A stretch of 64,000 bases of DNA from Bordetella genomosp. 4 (lineage in GTDB: Bacteria; Pseudomonadota; Gammaproteobacteria; Burkholderiales; Burkholderiaceae_B), in assembly GCF_002261185.1 (NCBI RefSeq), contig NZ_NEVQ01000013.1, forward strand, positions 930,001 to 994,000, in the 5' to 3' direction. This document shows positions 16,441 to 25,115 of this stretch, piece after piece; position 1 is the first letter of the stretch, and each line of letters opens with the position of its first letter. The notes beneath the pieces are model-generated. The model made no database searches. It had not been told where the DNA came from and worked only from the letters and a program-made list of their open reading frames with translations. The position numbers were made by a program, and so were the translations under genes.

Positions 16441-16827
16441 GTGATCGATATCCAGGAGTCGCTGGCTCAGTTACCAGAACGATTCAACAAGAAACTCTAT
16501 TTCGTACAGCATGCAAAGCGGCTGAACACCCGTTTCTTGCTAGTGTCCGGTGACGCCAGTTATCGCATTCAGATTTTGGAAGGCAAAGTGGCTGCGGTCC
16601 AGACGGGACCTTTCATCATGGGCGAGTGGGACTTTTGCATTCGAGCGGACGAGGACACGTGGCAGATATTCTGGTCACCTGCTCCCCCGCCCGGATATCA
16701 CGACGTCATGGCGCTGTCCAAGGCGCGCAGAATGTCGATTCAGGGAAACATCTACCCGTTCATGTCCAACCTGCTTTATTTCAAAGAACTGCTGTCTACC
16801 GTCCGGCATCCGGGAGCAACGAAATGA
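16441..16827 (+). CDS. Small SCP2-like domain protein
   Basis: A 128-residue protein with no signal peptide. The central pattern, a beta strand with YRIQILEGKV, a GEWDFCIRADEDTW stretch and a closing IQGNIYPFMSNLLYF segment, resembles SCP2 sterol/lipid-binding folds, but the match is by eye and tentative. The GTG at 16441 is chosen because AGGAG lies 8 bases upstream; an in-frame ATG at 16426 overlaps that motif. The stop overlaps the start of the alpha/beta hydrolase (ATGA), so the two are translationally coupled. It may bind or present a hydrophobic substrate for its partners, which is inference. Confidence 0.62.
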   Translation: MIDIQESLAQLPERFNKKLYFVQHAKRLNTRFLLVSGDASYRIQILEGKVAAVQTGPFIMGEWDFCIRADEDTWQIFWSPAPPPGYHDVMALSKARRMSIQGNIYPFMSNLLYFKELLSTVRHPGATK

Positions 16828-17675
16828 ACACTTCAGGCGTTGAAATCGAACCCATCGTTGGCCGATATGTCCGCATCTCGCTCAACGGCAAGCCGCATCG
16901 GATTTATTTTGAAGAGGCAGGAGCTGGCACCCCCCTGCTCTGCCTACATACCGCAGGCTCAGACACGCGCCAGTATCGCGCGCTCATGAACGAGGCGCGG
17001 GTCACACAGCGATTTAGAGTGATCTGCTTCGACCTGCCCTGGCACGGCAAATCCTCGCCACCCGCCGGCTGGCACGAAGAACGCTACCAACTCGGATCGA
17101 AGGAATATACCGACATCATTCTATCCGTGGCGCAAGCGCTGTCGCTGGAGCGGCCGGTGGTCATGGGATGTTCGATCGGCGGCCGGATTGTGCTGCACCT
17201 GGCCTTGCATCATGCGAAGCAATTCCGGGGCCTGATTGGCCTGCAATCCGGGGCTCACGTCGATCCCTACTACGATCTGGACTGGCTGCATCGACCCGAC
17301 GTTCATGGCGGCGAGATGTGCGCAGGCATCGTTTCCGGGCTCGTCGGCCCAGCCAGCCCGACAGAACATCGTTGGGAAACGCTCTGGCACTACATGCAAA
17401 GCGGACCCGGTGTTTTCAAAGGCGACCTGCATTTCTACACCGCCGATGGCGACATTCGAAAGGACCTGACTCGGATCAATACGCAGGACTGCCCGCTATG
17501 GCTGCTGACGGGTGAGTACGATTACTCATGCACACCCGAAGACACTGCGCTGCTGGGAAAATCCATACCAGGCTCAAAGTGGCAAATCATGAAAGGCATG
17601 GGCCATTTCCCCATGAGCGAGGATCCAGAGCGATTCTTGAGTTACCTGTTGCCGGTTCTCGACGAAATAGCCTGA
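16824..17675 (+). CDS. Alpha/beta hydrolase
   Basis: A 283-residue alpha/beta-hydrolase-fold protein. The oxyanion region is LLCLHTAGSDTRQY, the nucleophile elbow GCSIGG has Ser near residue 115, the acid is probably Asp in LTGEYDYSC and the base is the His in GMGHFPM. It may be a C-C or ester hydrolase, as in aromatic ring-cleavage pathways; which one cannot be told. It overlaps the SCP2-like gene by 4 bp and ends the operon that starts at 13396. The frame continues upstream to 16626, but the SCP2-like coding region occupies that stretch. Confidence 0.88.
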   Translation: MNTSGVEIEPIVGRYVRISLNGKPHRIYFEEAGAGTPLLCLHTAGSDTRQYRALMNEARVTQRFRVICFDLPWHGKSSPPAGWHEERYQLGSKEYTDIILSVAQALSLERPVVMGCSIGGRIVLHLALHHAKQFRGLIGLQSGAHVDPYYDLDWLHRPDVHGGEMCAGIVSGLVGPASPTEHRWETLWHYMQSGPGVFKGDLHFYTADGDIRKDLTRINTQDCPLWLLTGEYDYSCTPEDTALLGKSIPGSKWQIMKGMGHFPMSEDPERFLSYLLPVLDEIA

Positions 17676-17881
17676 CGTCATTGGCGCCGTCGATCAGCAG
17701 ATCGCTTTGATCCAAGTATTCGAATAAGATTGCGAGCATGCCACACCGAATGGGAATAGAGGCCCTATAAGAAAAATTCGTGACCCCTATTCCACGGTGT
17801 TGGCTGACAAGAGGTAGGAGACAGTCATTTCATATATGCATGCTTCGTGAATTCATTTTTTTATAAATACTGGAGACAAGC

Positions 17882-19063
17882 GTGAAAGTGAAAACAAAAT
17901 CCCTGAAAGTCGGCGTCTTAGCAGCTCTGTGCACGGCGCTATTCTCTGCTTCCGCCATGGCCGACGTAAAGATCGGAGTCATCAATAGCCTATCCGGCAA
18001 CTTCGCGGCATTCGGCCAGCGATACAACACTGGCATGCAGGTCGCCCTGGAAGAAATCAATGCGAAAGGCGGAATCAACGGCGAAAAGGTGGAACTGATT
18101 ATTCAGGATGATCGCTCGGAAGCGCAGAGTGCACTGGCTGCCGTTGAATCGCTAAACAAGCAACAGGTTCCATTGATCATCGGCTCGTACGCATCAGGAA
18201 TCACTGGCCCCGTATCCAAGGTCGCCACTCGTCAGAAAATTCCGTTGATTGTGCTCGGCAGCGCTGACGATTCGATCACAAAGCCCGGATCGGATTGGGT
18301 ATTCCGTGCAAAGCATAACTCTACGATTGTCGCGAAGGCCTATTTCGACTATTTCGACAACCTCCGTAAAAATAATCCCGAGATCAAGAAGATCGCGGTG
18401 ATGTATGGCAACGGTGCGTGGCCGACGTCCATGAGTGAAGAAGGCATCCGGCAGGCGGAGAAAAGAGGCTACGAAATCGTCGGGAAGCAAGCCTATGATC
18501 AAGGCACCACCGATTTCAGGCCGATTTTGAACAAGTTCCGCGCCGCCAATCCGGATATCCTGCTGACCAGCTCGTATGCCGACGATGGCATCGCGATTGC
18601 CCGTCAGATCAAAGAAGTCGGGCTTAATACCAAGGTGGTCGCGATCGATACGGCCTCGTCCATGGTGAGCTTCATCCAACAGGTTGGAAATCCGTCAGAG
18701 AATATCGTCTCCGCCGTCAGCTGGAGCCCCGACGTCAAATACGAGGGCACGCCAGAGCTATACGAGCGCCTGAAAAAGAAAGCAAAAGAAGACCCCTCTT
18801 TTTATGAAGCAGAGGGCTATCTCGCTTTGACGGTTGCCGCAGACGCGCTGCGTAGAGCGAAATCCCTGGACCGGGATGCAGTACGGGACGCGCTGACAAA
18901 AACGGATCTGAAGACCCCCGTCACTGATGTCACGTTCGAAAACTACGACGGTTTCAAGGGACAAAATCCCATCAAGAGCGTGATCATTCAGATTCAGAAC
19001 GGCAAGCACGTGACCGTGTTCCCAGAGAATCTTGCTTCGCAGAAAGCAAAATTCTCCAACTGA
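17882..19063 (+). CDS. livK: Branched-chain amino acid-type ABC transporter substrate-binding protein
   Basis: A 393-residue periplasmic receptor. A signal peptide (about residues 1-28, ending SAMADV) precedes VKIGVINSLSGNFAAFGQ, typical of the LivJ/LivK/HAAT family. It starts with GTG at 17882 after GGAG 6 bases upstream. It heads a complete importer with livH, livM, livG and livF, then an amidase. A hairpin at 19087-19115 separates it from the permease genes, which is common where the receptor must be made in excess. Despite the gene name the ligand may be an amide or aromatic compound rather than leucine. Confidence 0.9.
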   Translation: MKVKTKSLKVGVLAALCTALFSASAMADVKIGVINSLSGNFAAFGQRYNTGMQVALEEINAKGGINGEKVELIIQDDRSEAQSALAAVESLNKQQVPLIIGSYASGITGPVSKVATRQKIPLIVLGSADDSITKPGSDWVFRAKHNSTIVAKAYFDYFDNLRKNNPEIKKIAVMYGNGAWPTSMSEEGIRQAEKRGYEIVGKQAYDQGTTDFRPILNKFRAANPDILLTSSYADDGIAIARQIKEVGLNTKVVAIDTASSMVSFIQQVGNPSENIVSAVSWSPDVKYEGTPELYERLKKKAKEDPSFYEAEGYLALTVAADALRRAKSLDRDAVRDALTKTDLKTPVTDVTFENYDGFKGQNPIKSVIIQIQNGKHVTVFPENLASQKAKFSN

Positions 19064-19086
19064 GCAACAACAATAAATAAGAAATG

Positions 19087-19115
19087 CCGTGTATTGGCTA
19101 TACGCCAATACACGG
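19087..19115 (+). terminator. Perfect 12-bp hairpin between livK and livH (attenuator/processing signal)
   Basis: CCGTGTATTGGC (19087-19098) and GCCAATACACGG (19104-19115) flank the loop TATAC, starting 23 bp after the receptor stop. There is no U-run, so partial termination or 3'-end protection of receptor mRNA is the likely role. Confidence 0.65.
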
Positions 19116-19182
19116 CGATGCCTGCCCGGCAGTTATCGCTATCTAAATCTGACGGCTAATGTAGATCGGCCAAAGGTGCTCC

Positions 19183-20067
19183 ATGATCGACTATGTTTCC
19201 TTTTTTCAGAATCTCTCAAACGGGATTCTGATCGGCGCTGTCTACGCCTTGATCGGCGTCGGGCTTACGCTGGTTTTTGGTGTGATGAGAACGATCAATT
19301 TTGCGCATGGCGATTTTGTGGTTCTAGGTATGTACTTCGCCGTGACACTCAATCATGCATTCGGCTGGGACCCTTACCTGACCCTGATTCCAGCCATCCC
19401 ATTAGGGTTTCTCGTCGGCGGGTTGATCCAGAAAGCCATATTGGCTCGCGTCATTGATGCCAAGCCGGAGACCATGATGTTGGCAACGCTAGGCCTCTCT
19501 CTCGTGATCGCCAACCTGTTGTTGCTGACTTTCGGCGGCGAGCCCAAATCGGTCAACGTACCTTACTCATCCAGCACGCTGCCGTTAGGCCCCATCAACA
19601 TTTCGGCAGTGCTTCTCTTTGCGGGCCTGGCCACTGTGGCGGTCATTGTTGCGCTATATCTCCTGCTAAATAAAACAGAGGTGGGCAGAGCCATCAAGGC
19701 AACGGCAGAGAACAGGCTAGGCGCAGAACTGATCGGGATCAACACAAGAAAAATTCAGGCCATCGTTTTCGGCTTGGGGATGGCATTAGCCGTGACAGCA
19801 GGAGTCTCGTTGATTCCCCTGCTTTTTGCATCTCCGGTGACTACTGGGGCGCTGTTCACACTGAAGGCGTTCGTCGTGACTGTCCTGGGAGGGTTGGGAA
19901 ATATCGGTGCGGCGATTATCGGCGGTGTACTACTGGGGGTTGTTGAAGTGATGGGCGCGTCCTATCTCGACTCAGCTTATCGCGATGCGTATGGGCTGTT
20001 GGCGTTCGTCGTCGTGCTATTGGTCAAACCCGAAGGCCTCTTTGGTAAATCGGTGAAACGAGTATGA
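19183..20067 (+). CDS. livH: Branched-chain amino acid-type ABC transporter permease LivH
   Basis: A 294-residue membrane protein with about eight hydrophobic segments and the LivH-family opening NGILIGAVYALIGVGLTLVFG plus TINFAHGDFV. The EAA-like loop that contacts the ATPases is in the region AIKATAENRLGAELIGIN. It forms the inner-membrane channel with LivM. The ATG at 19183 lies 119 bp after the receptor stop, and its stop overlaps the livM start by 4 bp. Confidence 0.93.
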   Translation: MIDYVSFFQNLSNGILIGAVYALIGVGLTLVFGVMRTINFAHGDFVVLGMYFAVTLNHAFGWDPYLTLIPAIPLGFLVGGLIQKAILARVIDAKPETMMLATLGLSLVIANLLLLTFGGEPKSVNVPYSSSTLPLGPINISAVLLFAGLATVAVIVALYLLLNKTEVGRAIKATAENRLGAELIGINTRKIQAIVFGLGMALAVTAGVSLIPLLFASPVTTGALFTLKAFVVTVLGGLGNIGAAIIGGVLLGVVEVMGASYLDSAYRDAYGLLAFVVVLLVKPEGLFGKSVKRV

Positions 20068-21011
20068 ACAAGAACTACTTATTTCTTGCCGGTCTCATCA
20101 TCATCGCCGCCCTGTATCCAATCACGTCGTCGGCGTATATCACGGTTGGCATCTCGGTGCTGCTCTTTACCGGTTGGGCCACCTCATGGAATCTGCTCGG
20201 GGGCTGGGCCGGACAACTCAGCCTGGGACACGCCAGCTTTGTCGGCCTGGGAGCCTACTTCGTCGCCATTGGATCATCGCAGTTCGGCTTGGCCCCATGG
20301 TGGTCGATACTGGTAGCGATGGCCGTGGCAGCCGTGATGGCGCTGATCTGGGGAAAGCTGACATTCGGCCTGCGAGGTCCCTATTTCAGCTTATCCACCA
20401 TCGCTATTGCCGAGATTCTCAGGCTGGTCGCGATCAATGAGAGCTGGTTGACCGGCGGTGCATCGGGCGTCTTTATCGACACCCTGCCGCAGCCATTTGG
20501 CGTCGATCTCTTCGACCAGAAAATCCAATACTATCTCGCCCTGCTCTACGCGGCGGTCACGATAGCCGTGACTATATTCATTTCCAGCAGGCGCTTCGGC
20601 TATCAATTGAAGGCGGTCCGAGACAACGAAGAAGCAGCAATGGCAGCAGGGATCAATCCCAGCGTGGTCAAGCTGAAAGCCTTCGTCCTGTCCGGCGCGA
20701 TGACGGCTCTAGGTGGCGGGATCTACGGAATCTTTCTGTCGTTCATAGAACCTCACATCATTTTCAACCTGCTGTTTTCCATACAGATAGCGCTGACCGT
20801 GATCATCGGTGGGCGCGGCACCATCTGGGGACCGGCGGTCGGCGCCGCCCTGCTGGTGATATCCGGAGAAATCTTCAGAACGGCCTTTGCGCAAGCCAAT
20901 ATGCTGGTCTATGGCGTGCTGATACTAGTCGTCATACTGGTTCTGCCACGCGGCGTGGTAGGCGAGTACGCCCACAAGCTGATTAGGAGAAAATATGCAA
21001 ACCGTGCTTAA
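20064..21011 (+). CDS. livM: Branched-chain amino acid-type ABC transporter permease LivM
   Basis: A 315-residue membrane protein with about nine or ten hydrophobic segments. LivM-family features are SWNLLGGWAGQLSLGHASF near the N-terminus, the cytoplasmic loop VRDNEEAAMAAGINPS that couples to the ATPase, and the IGGRGTIWGPAVGA motif. It overlaps livH by 4 bp and livG by 17 bp, so translation of the four importer genes is tightly coupled. Confidence 0.93.
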   Translation: MNKNYLFLAGLIIIAALYPITSSAYITVGISVLLFTGWATSWNLLGGWAGQLSLGHASFVGLGAYFVAIGSSQFGLAPWWSILVAMAVAAVMALIWGKLTFGLRGPYFSLSTIAIAEILRLVAINESWLTGGASGVFIDTLPQPFGVDLFDQKIQYYLALLYAAVTIAVTIFISSRRFGYQLKAVRDNEEAAMAAGINPSVVKLKAFVLSGAMTALGGGIYGIFLSFIEPHIIFNLLFSIQIALTVIIGGRGTIWGPAVGAALLVISGEIFRTAFAQANMLVYGVLILVVILVLPRGVVGEYAHKLIRRKYANRA

Positions 21012-21711
21012 GGCTGATGGCGTAAAAGTGCAATTTGGCGGCCTGATCGCTGTCAATGACGTCTCGCTTTCGCTGGAAAAAGGCAACATCCTGGGACTGA
21101 TCGGGCCGAACGGAGCAGGGAAATCAACCTTGTTCAACGCCATGACGGGATTTGCTCCCGTGCGGTCTGGCACGGTCTCGTTTCTGGGGCAGGACGTCAC
21201 AAGGCTGCCGCCCTACGTCAGAACCAGAAATGGCATGGGACGCACCTTTCAGACGGAGAGGCCGTACGACGATCTGACCGTGCTGGAAAATGTACTCGTT
21301 GCGGCGTTTTTAAAACATCCTAAACGCAAGGACGCCGAAAAGGTTGCGCTATCTGCATTGGAGAAAGTGGGATTGCTCGATAGAGCGAACCAATTGTCAT
21401 CCGATCTGAATCTGGCGCGGTTGAGACGGCTGGAGCTTGCCAAGGCCCTGGCCCTGGAACCTCAGGTCCTGTTCCTGGATGAAATCATGGCGGGCCTGAA
21501 TCCGCCGGCTCTGAAAGAAATGATCGAGTTCCTGCAGACGCTCACCGCCACAGGCATGTCGATTGTCATGGTCGAACACATCATGGAAGCGATCATCCAA
21601 CTCGCCGATCATGTGATAGTGCTAGCCAGTGGGAACAAGATCGCAGAAGGCTCCGCCACGGACGTCATTAACGACGAGAGAGTCATTGAAGCTTATCTGG
21701 GAACGGACTGA
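20995..21711 (+). CDS. livG: Branched-chain amino acid-type ABC transporter ATP-binding protein LivG
   Basis: A 238-residue ABC ATPase with Walker A GPNGAGKST (about residues 36-44), a Q-loop in GMGRTFQTERPY and Walker B VLFLDEIMAGLNP. The signature loop departs from LSGGQ and reads LNLARLRRLELAKAL, a variant known in a subgroup of HAAT-type LivG ATPases. It lacks part of the C-terminal extension of Escherichia coli LivG. It starts inside the end of livM and is followed 6 bp later by livF. Confidence 0.92.
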   Translation: MQTVLKADGVKVQFGGLIAVNDVSLSLEKGNILGLIGPNGAGKSTLFNAMTGFAPVRSGTVSFLGQDVTRLPPYVRTRNGMGRTFQTERPYDDLTVLENVLVAAFLKHPKRKDAEKVALSALEKVGLLDRANQLSSDLNLARLRRLELAKALALEPQVLFLDEIMAGLNPPALKEMIEFLQTLTATGMSIVMVEHIMEAIIQLADHVIVLASGNKIAEGSATDVINDERVIEAYLGTD

Positions 21712-21716
21712 TAAAC

Positions 21717-22442
21717 ATGAGCACTACAGATGAAGCCGTATTGAAGGTAGAGGGAGTCAGTCTCGGATACGGAACGCTGCAGGTCGTCTTCGACGTCTCT
21801 CTGGAAGTCAAAAAGAACGAATTGGTCGGCCTGGTCGGAGGCAATGGCAGCGGCAAATCGACCATACTGCGTTCGGTGTCCGGCATGATCAAGCCATGGC
21901 ACGGAAAGATTCTGTTCAAGGGCGAAGAGATCTCCGGGTTGGAACCTCACCAGATGGCGGAACGGGGCTTGGCCCACGTACCGATGGGCCGGCAGCTCTT
22001 TCCCAATCTGACCGTCAAGGACAATATCCTTTTGGGAGGATATCTTCCTCGCCTGCGCAAAAACAGAAACAGGAACCTGGAAAAGGTGTTCTCCCTGTTT
22101 CCCGACATCCAGAAGTTTGCCGAGATGGAGGCAGGCGCCCTGTCCGGCGGCCAACAACAGATGGTCGCGATCGGCCGGGCGCTGATGCTTGAACCCGATC
22201 TGCTGATCATGGATGAGCCGAGCCTGGGCCTGTCGCCCTTGTACGTCAAACAGGTCATGCGGGCGATCCGTCAAATTGCCGATCTGGGCTTTCCTGTGTT
22301 GCTCGTCGAACAGAACATCAAGCAAGTGCTTCAGTTCAGCCACCGCACTTACGTTCTGGAAAACGGCAAACTGGTGTTGGAGGGCGCCTCTTCTACGCTG
22401 GAAGGCCATCCCATGATTCGGAAAGCCTATTTAGGTCTATAG
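21717..22442 (+). CDS. livF: Branched-chain amino acid-type ABC transporter ATP-binding protein LivF
   Basis: A 241-residue ABC ATPase with Walker A GGNGSGKST, signature LSGGQQQM and Walker B LLIMDEPSLGLSP. The opening LKVEGVSLGYGTLQVVFDV is typical of LivF. It pairs with LivG as the heterodimeric motor. The amidase gene follows after 40 bp with a good GGAGGAG ribosome binding site, so amidase expression appears tied to the importer. Confidence 0.93.
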   Translation: MSTTDEAVLKVEGVSLGYGTLQVVFDVSLEVKKNELVGLVGGNGSGKSTILRSVSGMIKPWHGKILFKGEEISGLEPHQMAERGLAHVPMGRQLFPNLTVKDNILLGGYLPRLRKNRNRNLEKVFSLFPDIQKFAEMEAGALSGGQQQMVAIGRALMLEPDLLIMDEPSLGLSPLYVKQVMRAIRQIADLGFPVLLVEQNIKQVLQFSHRTYVLENGKLVLEGASSTLEGHPMIRKAYLGL

Positions 22443-22482
22443 ATCAATATTCAAACGATTCGATATTTTCGGAGGAGCAAAC

Positions 22483-23868
22483 ATGAATGATCTGCCGCTT
22501 GATCCATTTAGCCAGGGCGGCCTGGAGGGCTTCGCAAAGGACTTCCGCGCAGGAAAGGTAAGCTCGGAAGCCGTCACGAAAATCTATCTCGAGCGTATCC
22601 GGGCAATAGACGCCAAGCTCGGCGCATTCGAGACCGTCGCTACCGATAGTGCATTGGCCACCGCGCGCGCCATGGACTTGTTGATCCGATCGGGAACGGA
22701 TCTGGGGCCATTGATGGGGGTCCCTATTGCGATCAAGGATGTCTTCGTGATCTCGCAGATGCCTGGTCCGAAGGTCGGCTCCAACATTGACCTGCCCGAT
22801 GTCATGGGATCCGAAGAAGGCACATTCATTAAAGCCCTCAGAAAAGCCGGCTGCGTGTTTCTAGGGCAAACCAAGGCAGTGGAATTCTGCCTGGGCATCA
22901 CCGGCCATTCGTCTCCCCGAGGCACGCCCTGGAACGTATCGGATATGGAGAACCATCGCGCACCAGGAGGCTCCAGCTCCGGCTCTGGCGTAGCCATCGC
23001 CGCAGGACTGTGCGCGTTTGCCATAGGGTCGGATTCTGGCGGTTCGGTTCGAGTTCCCGCCGCTTTCAATGGCGTATTCGGCTTGAAGACCACCGCAGGC
23101 CTCTGGCCGACCGATGGCGCATTTCCATTGGATCCGAGAGTCGATTCCATCGGTCTATTAACGCGGTCAGCCAAAGACGCGCTGCTGGCGTTTAACACCA
23201 TATCTGCCATTCTGTTCGGCTGCGGGTATCAGCCTCGCCGTTCAGGTGTCCGCCTGGACCGTCTATGCCTCGGCGTTCCTGAAAACCATTTCGGCGACAA
23301 CGTCAATCCGCAGATCAGCAATGCCTTTCAAAAGACGAACCAGCATCTGCAGGAAAGAGGATGTCTGTTTGAGAAACTAACCGTACCGGAAGCCCCCGAA
23401 CGCGCCGGCTATTTCCCCGTCTCGATGCCATCGGCCTTGCTATCTATCCTGGGCAAAGAGAATTTTCTCTCGCAAAAACATCTGATGGATCCTGTTATTG
23501 CGAAAAGAATAGCGTCTGGGCTTGAGGTAAAAGCCTATGAGTTCCTCGCGCTTGAGGACAAGAGAACCGAGAGCAGAAAATCCGTTGCCGACAGATTCAT
23601 CGGATTTGATGCCTGGGTCAGCCCGACAACTGCCGACTTTGCACCATTGGTCTCTGATCTGGAAGACCCTGAAAAAGGCATGACACTGGCCATGGGCATG
23701 ACGCAAAACACCCAGCCTGCGAACTATCTGGGACTATGCGCGGTATCGCTGCCGCTGCCGGTAGACGGCCTGCCCATCGGTTATCAATTGATGGCGGCGC
23801 CCGGGTCCGATCAAAAGCTGTTGGAAATAGCGGTCGAAGTCGAAGCATCGCTTGCCCAGCAAGCTTGA
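22483..23868 (+). CDS. Amidase (amidase signature family)
   Basis: A 461-residue amidase-signature hydrolase. The catalytic Ser-cisSer-Lys triad is visible: Lys in PIAIKDVF (about residue 82), the cis-Ser in the GGSSSGSG loop and the nucleophile in the following GSDSGGSVRVP stretch. Such enzymes hydrolyse a carboxamide to the acid and ammonia (or transamidate in GatA). No GatB or GatC is nearby and the overall pattern is not that of GatA. Its place at the end of a complete ABC-importer operon suggests it acts on the imported ligand, for example an amide, in the cytosol. Confidence 0.9.
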   Translation: MNDLPLDPFSQGGLEGFAKDFRAGKVSSEAVTKIYLERIRAIDAKLGAFETVATDSALATARAMDLLIRSGTDLGPLMGVPIAIKDVFVISQMPGPKVGSNIDLPDVMGSEEGTFIKALRKAGCVFLGQTKAVEFCLGITGHSSPRGTPWNVSDMENHRAPGGSSSGSGVAIAAGLCAFAIGSDSGGSVRVPAAFNGVFGLKTTAGLWPTDGAFPLDPRVDSIGLLTRSAKDALLAFNTISAILFGCGYQPRRSGVRLDRLCLGVPENHFGDNVNPQISNAFQKTNQHLQERGCLFEKLTVPEAPERAGYFPVSMPSALLSILGKENFLSQKHLMDPVIAKRIASGLEVKAYEFLALEDKRTESRKSVADRFIGFDAWVSPTTADFAPLVSDLEDPEKGMTLAMGMTQNTQPANYLGLCAVSLPLPVDGLPIGYQLMAAPGSDQKLLEIAVEVEASLAQQA

Positions 23869-23870
23869 GT

Positions 23871-23932
23871 TTTGAACGTGGAGCGTCAGCCCTTGTCTCC
23901 TTGATCAAGGGCCGACGCCTGCCTCGTTCAAA
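23871..23932. terminator. Bidirectional stem-loop between amidase and Bug genes
   Basis: Between two convergent genes, the inner stem GCGTC-A-GCCCTTG (23883-23895) pairs with CAAGGGC-C-GACGC (23906-23918). The outer arms TTTGAACG (23871-23878) and CGTTCAAA (23925-23932) extend the structure. The location and long stem support a bidirectional terminator, although the U-runs are weak. Confidence 0.65.
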
Positions 23933-23956
23933 CGTCCATTCTACGTCAGTGTCTTT

Positions 23957-25015
23957 TTACATTTTCTCGATATGCGCGCCCTCTACGATCTCCGCATATT
24001 TCCGCATTTCACTTTTGAAGAACTCCTTCGTGCGATCAGGCGGCATTAATTTAATAACGTTACCCTGAGTCGCCATAGCGGCCTTGACCTCTGGGGTGTT
24101 GAATGCCTCACTAAAGGCCCGGTACACGCGTTGCACATTTTCGGCGGGCAACTTTGCCGGCCCAACGGCGGCGATCCAACCCTCGACGTTGTAATTGGAC
24201 ATTCCCTGTTCGCGCAGAGTGGGAATATTCGGCAGCGCGGCGCTACGCTCGATGCCACAGTATCCAATGGCCTGTAACGCGCCGCTCTCCAGATGCGAAC
24301 GAATCGACGCCACCGACAGCACTCCCAGATCCACCTGGCCGCTCAACAGGTCGGTCACCATAGGGCCTACCCCCTTGTACGGGATATGGCGCGCCTTTGT
24401 ACCGCTTTGCAGCAAGAACATTTCTACAGCCAATTGCAGGATGGTGCCATTGCCGGACGAGGCATAGTTGTAGTCATCCGGATGCGCTTTCAAGAGAGCA
24501 ATCAACTCGGACGCTGTCTGGGCCTTGATCCGTGCGGAATTGGTGACCAATACCAGGGGTGATGTTCCCACCACTGAGATCGGGGTGATGTCGGCTAGAG
24601 GATCGAACGGCAGGGACTTGTATACGCTGGGGAAGATCACATGGTTGTTCGATACCATGCTCAGCGTATAGCCGTCTGCCGGAGATCGAACCAACGCAGA
24701 CGTGCCTACGATGCCGCCGGCTCCAGGCTGATTTTCCACGACTACGGTATGCCCCAATGCGCGCGATAGCGCCTCCGAGGCGCTGCGCGTGATCGTGTCC
24801 ACGCCCGAACCAACACCCACCGGCAAAATGAATTTGATTGGCCGATCGCTTTGGGCGCGCAGCAATCCGGGCGTGGCCAAGGCAGCCAGGCTCGCCCCTA
24901 TATGCATCAATACATGGCGGCGCGACCATCGGGCCGGTTGCGTAGAACAGATGTTGCTTGTGCGTTTGATGTCGCTATCGCCAACTTTATTCAGAATGTC
25001 TTTCGAGTTCTTCAT
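23957..25015 (-). CDS. Bug-family tripartite tricarboxylate transporter substrate-binding protein
   Basis: A 352-residue receptor with an unusually long N-region before a Tat-like signal (SRRHVLMHIGASLAALA), then the family motifs FILPVGVGSGVDTITRS, ENQPGAGG and PADGYTLS. The ATG at 25015 is chosen because AAAGGAGG lies 5 bases upstream; a longer frame to 25111 has no such signal. It starts about 100 bp after the CoA-transferase stop on the same strand, and with the HMG-CoA-lyase-like gene forms a likely transport and activation operon. No TctAB genes are present. Confidence 0.88.
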   Translation of the reverse strand: MKNSKDILNKVGDSDIKRTSNICSTQPARWSRRHVLMHIGASLAALATPGLLRAQSDRPIKFILPVGVGSGVDTITRSASEALSRALGHTVVVENQPGAGGIVGTSALVRSPADGYTLSMVSNNHVIFPSVYKSLPFDPLADITPISVVGTSPLVLVTNSARIKAQTASELIALLKAHPDDYNYASSGNGTILQLAVEMFLLQSGTKARHIPYKGVGPMVTDLLSGQVDLGVLSVASIRSHLESGALQAIGYCGIERSAALPNIPTLREQGMSNYNVEGWIAAVGPAKLPAENVQRVYRAFSEAFNTPEVKAAMATQGNVIKLMPPDRTKEFFKSEMRKYAEIVEGAHIEKM

Positions 25016-25115
25016 GTCACCTCCTTTGTTATCCAGCCCTGTCGTCCTCTTTATCGAAGGATCTTCCAACACGGTGGCTGGCAGAGCCCTATGCTTGCAC
25101 TGAGACGGCACAGGG

